Below, one piece after another: positions 49,739-55,090 of a stretch of 55,090 bases of DNA; within the stretch, counting starts at the first letter, position 1, and every line of letters starts with the position of its first letter. The translations under genes were made by a program, and so were the position numbers. A model generated the notes under the pieces. That model was not told the DNA's origin, did not search any database, and was given only the letters and a program-made list of their open reading frames with translations. Source of the DNA: Gemmatimonadota bacterium (GTDB taxonomy: Bacteria; Latescibacterota; UBA2968; UBA8231); NCBI GenBank assembly GCA_002712305.1, contig PATE01000102.1:1-55090 (forward strand), given 5' to 3'.

Positions 49739-52700
49739 TGTCGATGATTCGACGACAACTCCGGCGCCCAGCGCGATGGTTGATGGTAGGGGCCATTCCA
49801 TTCGTGATGCTCGCCGTCGACGTATCTGCCCAAGGCGAAGCCGTCGAGGATACACCCGAGTCGCCGGCCGTCGGTCCCCAGCGAATCATCGAGTCGCAGC
49901 CATTCGTGGGTCGCTTTGGTAGTGATTACACCAACTGGGGCGAGCAGGACTATCCGCGCCTGGTGGGTGTCACGAGCAATCTGCGCAACTTCTACAGCAT
50001 CTTGGGCGATCCCCTCGTCTACGGTTCCGAGTCCATTCGCTGGGTGGAGAGTCGTGGTCTGGGTGTGCAGCGGTTTCAGAACGGGACATCGCTGAACGAG
50101 AATCTCGTCCATGGTGAATCCGGCGCGAGCTTCTCGAAGCTGTTCAACTATGTCGTTGTCGGCACGGATGGTACGTCTGGGTGGCAGTCGCGGGTTATCT
50201 ACGCCAACGAGCTGCGTACCAAACTCACTCCGCTGACGTTCAAAATGTCGAATCTCAACGGACTGCGGCTGGATATCGGGACGAAGCTCGACGGCTTTTC
50301 GATGATGTTCTCCCGCCTCCACGCGCCGATCTATTCCTCCGGTGCAGAGAACGACAGGTCCATCAAGGCGAAGGCGCTCCTGTTCGGGATGCACTACGAA
50401 CGCAAGGTCGGCTTCATGAATTTCGGCACGACCTTCATCAATGCGCACCAGTATGAACCACTCATGCAGGAAAGCGCGTTGTCGTTCAAAGGCGTGCCCG
50501 GTGCCATGCAGGGAACACCAACCTTGTTGGCGATTCGTATCTCGGATGATTCTCCCACTGACGGCCAGGGCCCGGTTCTTCACGACGTGTCGGTTGTCGT
50601 CAATGGTGTGGAACGGCCTGAAATCGAGCCCTTTGTCGTGCTGCAGCAGAAGCGGGGAGATGATCGTCAGAGCTACATCGCAGGTCTGTTGCGTAACGGC
50701 GATCGGCGGCCCCTCCCGCCACTGGCCAACGACTATCAGTCTCTGAACCGCGGTGGTTCATACAACACCTACGACGGTTACATCAACTATGCCCTGTTCG
50801 ACGTGGATGTCTACTACCGGGGATACGAATTCCCCTTATGGATCGACCATCTCTACTACCGGGATTACAAGGTCAATGGGCCTGACTATGTGATCAATCC
50901 AGATCACGACGAGGGTGAGAACGACATCATCGTCGGTGAAGAGTTCGCGTATGAGGCCGTGGAAGCGACGGGCGATTTCGACTTTGCGGGTATGGGGGAT
51001 CTGCCGCAGCCTCTCGATGGTGATACATACGGAATTCTCTATATCGACCTCGAAGACGTGGGAGAGACGATCCAGACCGTCCACGTCGATCTGGGCCTGT
51101 CAGGTGACTACCGGGTGGAGTTGTCCGAACTCGATCTGGCAGGGTCGACAAATACAGGCATCCGCGACAACTACCGAGACAAATACCGCTACGCCAGCTA
51201 CTTCCGCACCGTCGCTCGTGCTGAGGGCAACCCGGGGGGTGACATGGTGCGGCGTGTGCGCGTGAAGAGCGGTGTTCCCACGGGGCTGAACATCTACAGC
51301 GCCAATATGTATGGTGTCTACAAGGGATGGCAGATCAACGGAGAGATCAGCCGATCCTCCGCTTTCTATCAGTACGCCAGCGGTTTGCCGCGGCCACGCG
51401 TCTCCCTCGAATCGGTCAGTCTCAACGCGCTTGCCCGAGAGCAGGCACGGGGTGGGCGGTCGCAGGTAAGCGACGTGGCATACTACCTGACCGCGGAGAG
51501 AGATTTCGACCGCTTCGGCGTCGGCGCCGAACTCTTTGCTATCGGGCCGCTGTACGAGACCGAACTGCGCACATACATCGGTCGTGACGAGGTGGATGTA
51601 TCCGGAAATCCCATCGCCTATAACAACACGATGATTCATCGTTTTGTCGAAGACAATGACGATGACGACCGCTATCCCGATAGTTGGTACAACAATGCCC
51701 CCAGTGATCTGCAGGGCCAGTCAGACGTAGACGGTGTGTTTCCTGGACTGGACGAGGATTCAGACGGCATCCCTGACACGAATAAAGACTTCGATGCCAT
51801 ACCGGATCACCAGGAACCGTTCCTGATGTATAGCTCGGATCCACAGATCTATGACTTCGGCCTCGATCTCAACCACAACGACTTCATCGACGTCCGTGAG
51901 AACGATACCAACGCAGACCTCCCGTACGATCAGGATCTGAAGGGGATTCACGGTTACAGCAGTCTCCACCTCATGCCCGGACTCGAGTTGAGTCTCGGTG
52001 TCCTGCGAGGAGAGCAGATCGCCGGGGCGGCGCCCAACAACTCAGCCTACGCCCGACTCGAGTTGGTGAAGCAGACGCCCTCGGTGGGTCGTTTCTACGC
52101 CCATGCTTCTGCCGAACGGGTCGAGGACAGCGTCCGTGACTCGCTGAGTGTCTACTCCGATCGTGTGCTGACCGTATCGGAACAGTTTAACCTTAACTTT
52201 GCCGGTCTACAGCGCAATATCCAGATCGCTCCATTCCTGGAAGAGCCGCTGATTGATCCGCTTCTGTTTCAGAATTCCAACTGGTACCGTTTTTACACCG
52301 ACTCCCAGTGGATGTCCATTCCCGGGTTGTCCATGCGGAACAAGGTCAAGTTTGAGATCAACGACCAGCGTGAGGGCAAGCTCTGGGATGGGAATGAGCA
52401 GGAGGGGGAGCAGCTGAATCGATGGACGATGGTCCACACCTTTGACTATCGCTGGTCGATCAGTTCGAGATGGACCCTGTTCACGGGCTACAAGATGCGC
52501 TATCGCAAGGAGTGGACGGGCAGCCAGGACATTCCCTCGATTCATGAGCGTCACTCGATTCCGCTGAGTAAGCTGGAATACCGACTCACGGAACGAACAA
52601 GATTCCAACTTGGCTTCCAGGGATTCGGGCCGTGGTTGCCTTACCGCGTCACAGACCTGGTGAATCCAGAGATCGACTTCGAGCAGAATGACACTGTTCT

Positions 52701-52863
52701 GATGTTGACGAACAACTCCAACTACTTTGGCTACATCCTGACCACGACGATGGGGATGAGCAAGCGTCTCAAGGAATTCGCGGATCCTGCGGTGGCCTCT
52801 GTTGGCGATGAGGATTTCGTGTCCGCGTTCATTAAAGTCTTCGTCGGATTTGCAGACGAGTAA
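49738..52863 (+). CDS. Barrel-like envelope protein, tandem paralogue C
   Basis: 1041 residues, the largest copy. The signal peptide ends near LAVDVSA-QG. Blocks: ILGDPLVYGSESIRWV, LRTKLTPLTFKMSNLNGLRLD (in two parts), FGTTFINAHQYEP, LYIDLEDVGE, ARAEGNPGGDMVRRVRVKSG, VPTGLNIYSANMYG, VFPGLDEDSDGIPDTNKDFD and LDLNHNDFIDVRENDTNADL. An extra ~70-residue insertion near 335-410 contains VDVYYRGYEFPLWIDHLYYR. The end is RTRFQLGFQGFGPWLPY and IKVFVGFADE. It overlaps paralogue B by one base and is followed by the TPR gene after 8 bases. It is clearly homologous to A and B but has diverged; function unknown. Confidence 0.72.
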   Translation: MSMIRRQLRRPARWLMVGAIPFVMLAVDVSAQGEAVEDTPESPAVGPQRIIESQPFVGRFGSDYTNWGEQDYPRLVGVTSNLRNFYSILGDPLVYGSESIRWVESRGLGVQRFQNGTSLNENLVHGESGASFSKLFNYVVVGTDGTSGWQSRVIYANELRTKLTPLTFKMSNLNGLRLDIGTKLDGFSMMFSRLHAPIYSSGAENDRSIKAKALLFGMHYERKVGFMNFGTTFINAHQYEPLMQESALSFKGVPGAMQGTPTLLAIRISDDSPTDGQGPVLHDVSVVVNGVERPEIEPFVVLQQKRGDDRQSYIAGLLRNGDRRPLPPLANDYQSLNRGGSYNTYDGYINYALFDVDVYYRGYEFPLWIDHLYYRDYKVNGPDYVINPDHDEGENDIIVGEEFAYEAVEATGDFDFAGMGDLPQPLDGDTYGILYIDLEDVGETIQTVHVDLGLSGDYRVELSELDLAGSTNTGIRDNYRDKYRYASYFRTVARAEGNPGGDMVRRVRVKSGVPTGLNIYSANMYGVYKGWQINGEISRSSAFYQYASGLPRPRVSLESVSLNALAREQARGGRSQVSDVAYYLTAERDFDRFGVGAELFAIGPLYETELRTYIGRDEVDVSGNPIAYNNTMIHRFVEDNDDDDRYPDSWYNNAPSDLQGQSDVDGVFPGLDEDSDGIPDTNKDFDAIPDHQEPFLMYSSDPQIYDFGLDLNHNDFIDVRENDTNADLPYDQDLKGIHGYSSLHLMPGLELSLGVLRGEQIAGAAPNNSAYARLELVKQTPSVGRFYAHASAERVEDSVRDSLSVYSDRVLTVSEQFNLNFAGLQRNIQIAPFLEEPLIDPLLFQNSNWYRFYTDSQWMSIPGLSMRNKVKFEINDQREGKLWDGNEQEGEQLNRWTMVHTFDYRWSISSRWTLFTGYKMRYRKEWTGSQDIPSIHERHSIPLSKLEYRLTERTRFQLGFQGFGPWLPYRVTDLVNPEIDFEQNDTVLMLTNNSNYFGYILTTTMGMSKRLKEFADPAVASVGDEDFVSAFIKVFVGFADE

Positions 52864-52871
52864 GGGATCGT

Positions 52872-55090
52872 ATGGGACTCCTACTCGCAGTGCTCACCCT
52901 CGCGGGGACCTTCTTCTCCTTCCAATCGCCGTCGGAGAAGGAGTTGCTCGATCGCTTTGGCGAAGCGCAGAGGTTCTACGCGGAGGGCGCTTACGATCAG
53001 GCCATCACACACTACGACGCCGTCTCGCGGGTTCGCAGTCGAGTTCTCGATACCCAATTGCTCGACGTCACGGTGGGCGAGGCCTCCTATCCGGTGCAAG
53101 AGGCGGCTGTCTACCAGGTGGGCAACGCCAATGGCAAACTCTACTCTGACTACCGGCGTTTCTCCGAGAATGCCACCGACGATGAGACCCGGCAGGAGTT
53201 CGCAGATCTCGCCCAGAAAGCCCTCGAAGGTGCTCAGGCCGCCTTCAGGCAGGTCATCGACACGGCGACAAACGATCAGCTCCGAGGCCAGGCCTACGGA
53301 AGACTGATCGAGTTGTTCTATGAGGCGCAGCAGTTCGACCGCGTCATCGAGACCTCGGCCCAACTCATCGGGGCCTACGGCTCGAGTCCACTGGCCAAGA
53401 CGGGATACTACAACACGGGTTGGGCGTATTTCGAAACCAAGAGATATGAAGAGTCGATCGAAGCCTTTCAAGCTCTGCTCGATCGTTTTCCTGCTGGTTT
53501 CGAGGCAGATCGCTCACTGTTCCAGATGGGCGAGTGTTATCTCGAGCTGGAACGTTACGAAGAAGCGATCGGCGTCTACAGCGAGCTTGTGAAGCGCCAG
53601 CGCATCGACGAGTTGACGGAAGCAGAGCTGGAGCAGATTCGGCGTGAAAAGCTGGCCGGGCTCGTCGACGAGACGGCCCTCGAACTGGCAGCCAAGGCGC
53701 AGATCCGCGTCGGCACATGTTATGCCCGACTCGGCAAATACGACGAAGGTGTGGAAGCGTATCGCACCGTGATCGAACGGTTCGCAACCGAACGCGATCT
53801 CGTCGAAGAGGCGTATCTGCAGATGGCGCGGCTCTACGACGACGGTGGAAATGCGGAGGCCGCCGTGGCGACCTATCGCGAGGCGATCCGCGAGACCTCC
53901 GACAGGACGCTTCGCGCCCGTATCCAGTACGCCCTGGCCGAACGTCTGCTGGTGCGCGATCAATACGCGGATTCGATCACGGAGTTTCGTATCTACCTGC
54001 AGGCGTATGGTGACCGAGCTGCGCAGGCCGGTTTCAGCACGTCCCGGGTTCGTTATCGACTGGGCAGCGCCTATCAGCGCTGGGCCCAGGTCTCCATCGA
54101 AGCAGGAAGCCGCCCCATTGCTCACGAGCGCCTCAACGGCGCCATCGCACACTACGACACGCTACTGACGCAGGATCCAGCCGGTTCCTATTCGATCGAT
54201 GCCACGTTCAATCGAGCCGTCGCCATGCAGGCGATCGGCACCGCCGCCAGCCTTGATGCTGCACGACTTTCCTTCGAACGAATCGTGGCAGATGCGCAGA
54301 ACGCGGGTTATGTCGAGCGCTCTCTGGTGCAGCTTGCTGAGTTGCACGGCAAGCAGGGGGATCACGCCGCAGCCGTCAGCTCTGCGCAGCAACTTCTTGA
54401 CGAATACCCCGATAGTGAGCTGGCAGACGAGGCCTATCTGCTGATGGGGCTCGCCCATCAAGCCCAAGGCATACTGCAGTCCGCTGTCGACGCCTTCGCC
54501 CGTGTCTCGGCCACCTCGCCCCTCTACGGCAGAGCCGCAATGGGTGGTGGCCATGCGCTGCTGAGCCTGGGGCGTGCACAGGACGCAATCCCCACGCTGG
54601 ACGCGGGTGTTGAAACCGCCGACCAGGCGTATCTGAGTAGCTATCGATATCTGCTCGGTCAGTCCCACCAAGCACTAGGGGCGTCTGCCGAGGCCTTTGA
54701 TCAATTCAACAAGGGGCTGGCCGCCTCTCCTCCGCGCGACCTCGAAGAGGCCCTGCGATTGGCTCGAGGGAACGCAGCCCTGCTAACCGGGGATGACGAG
54801 ACGGCCATCGAGGATCTCGAGTGGGTGATCAACACCGTCGACGATCCTGCCAAGGTCAAATACGCGCGAGACGCACTGGCGATCTCCTATCTGCGACAGA
54901 ATCGTGGTAGTGATGCACTCACGATTCTCGATGAGATGACGCGCACCGCACAAACCCGTGAGGAGGAGGCAGATCTTCTGAGTCGGATCCTCGATCTCTA
55001 CTACGATCGAGACGACTACGACGAAGCCCTCGTCATCGCCCGGCGTCTGTTGGCCCTCGAGTTTGTCGACGAAGCGACACCCCAAAGACC
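52872..55090 (+). CDS. Tetratricopeptide-repeat protein, truncated at the window edge
   Basis: An open frame of 739 codons starts at ATG 52872, 8 bases after paralogue C, and runs off the right edge. The N-terminus (MGLLLAVLTLAGTFFSFQS) looks like a short signal peptide or anchor. Many TPR-like helical repeats follow, including AYFETKRYEESIEAFQALLD, YLELERYEEAIGVYSELVK, CYARLGKYDEGVEAYRTVIE and DRDDYDEALVIARRLLALE. TPR arrays of this kind (as in BamD, CpoB or gliding proteins) bind partner proteins in the periplasm. Its place directly after the barrel genes suggests an assembly or transport partner. Length and C-terminus are not visible. Confidence 0.78.
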   Translation, partial: MGLLLAVLTLAGTFFSFQSPSEKELLDRFGEAQRFYAEGAYDQAITHYDAVSRVRSRVLDTQLLDVTVGEASYPVQEAAVYQVGNANGKLYSDYRRFSENATDDETRQEFADLAQKALEGAQAAFRQVIDTATNDQLRGQAYGRLIELFYEAQQFDRVIETSAQLIGAYGSSPLAKTGYYNTGWAYFETKRYEESIEAFQALLDRFPAGFEADRSLFQMGECYLELERYEEAIGVYSELVKRQRIDELTEAELEQIRREKLAGLVDETALELAAKAQIRVGTCYARLGKYDEGVEAYRTVIERFATERDLVEEAYLQMARLYDDGGNAEAAVATYREAIRETSDRTLRARIQYALAERLLVRDQYADSITEFRIYLQAYGDRAAQAGFSTSRVRYRLGSAYQRWAQVSIEAGSRPIAHERLNGAIAHYDTLLTQDPAGSYSIDATFNRAVAMQAIGTAASLDAARLSFERIVADAQNAGYVERSLVQLAELHGKQGDHAAAVSSAQQLLDEYPDSELADEAYLLMGLAHQAQGILQSAVDAFARVSATSPLYGRAAMGGGHALLSLGRAQDAIPTLDAGVETADQAYLSSYRYLLGQSHQALGASAEAFDQFNKGLAASPPRDLEEALRLARGNAALLTGDDETAIEDLEWVINTVDDPAKVKYARDALAISYLRQNRGSDALTILDEMTRTAQTREEEADLLSRILDLYYDRDDYDEALVIARRLLALEFVDEATPQR

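Noticed and set aside
1-55090. CRISPR array, IS elements, tRNA or integration sites
   Set aside because: I saw no regularly spaced repeats, transposase or integrase genes, or tRNA cloverleaf; repeats seen are intragenic protein repeats or short hairpins.

Overview
The window looks like a chromosomal segment of a GC-rich, double-membraned bacterium. Lipoproteins, SPI signal peptides, beta-barrel-like proteins and a FlgD/type-IX-like C-terminal sorting domain point to the FCB superphylum. The mix of Gfo/Idh/MocA dehydrogenases, phytanoyl-CoA dioxygenase, enolase-superfamily enzymes, sialidase and unusual hydrolases resembles uncultured Latescibacterota-type genomes. This placement is inference; no rRNA, tRNA or marker gene lies in the window. 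I saw no IS element, integrase, CRISPR array or phage gene.

Layout. (1) 1-2246, minus strand: a tightly overlapping set of metallophosphoesterase, PAS domain broken by an in-frame TAG, receiver protein, and glycosyltransferase cut by the window edge. (2) 2331-6256: lipoprotein M16 protease plus sialidase. (3) 6257-7366: a decayed junction where an AlkZ-related winged-helix gene and a PAS sensor fragment meet tail to tail. (4) 7480-11548: bacterial glycerol-1-phosphate dehydrogenase, sulfotransferase and an ABC-F ATPase. (5) 11641-16480: a cyclase remnant, then an M28 peptidase/AAC(3) acetyltransferase fusion, a PIG-L-like deacetylase with an altered catalytic motif, and a GNAT protein. (6) 16481-20537: two Gfo dehydrogenases and a HAD phosphatase, with three candidate structured RNAs in the gaps. 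(7) 20538-24591: a LamG domain interrupted by a seven-blade propeller, a C45-type acyltransferase and a PhyH-HEAT fusion. (8) 24650-37847: a set for sugar-acid or amide catabolism (amidohydrolase, Gfo, two enolase-superfamily members, TIM-barrel isomerase, Ldh_2 dehydrogenase, acetamidase, mannonate dehydratase), interrupted by a secreted PSMA-like M28 peptidase and a PDZ protein with 12 GDD-Y repeats.

(9) 37975-55090: an envelope region. It holds a TolB/FlgT-like lipoprotein, a small secreted protein, a strongly promoted surface protein with a type-IX-like sorting domain, and then an apparent operon. That operon contains a discoidin-like/FlgD protein, three tandem paralogous giant outer-membrane-like proteins joined by stop-start overlaps, and a TPR protein that runs off the edge. 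I see this operon as the best candidate for an undescribed system: a family of barrel-like proteins with Ca-binding-like loops, in three diverged copies, with a TPR partner. The structured RNAs at about 16.6-17.0 kb and 20.2-20.4 kb are the next most interesting.
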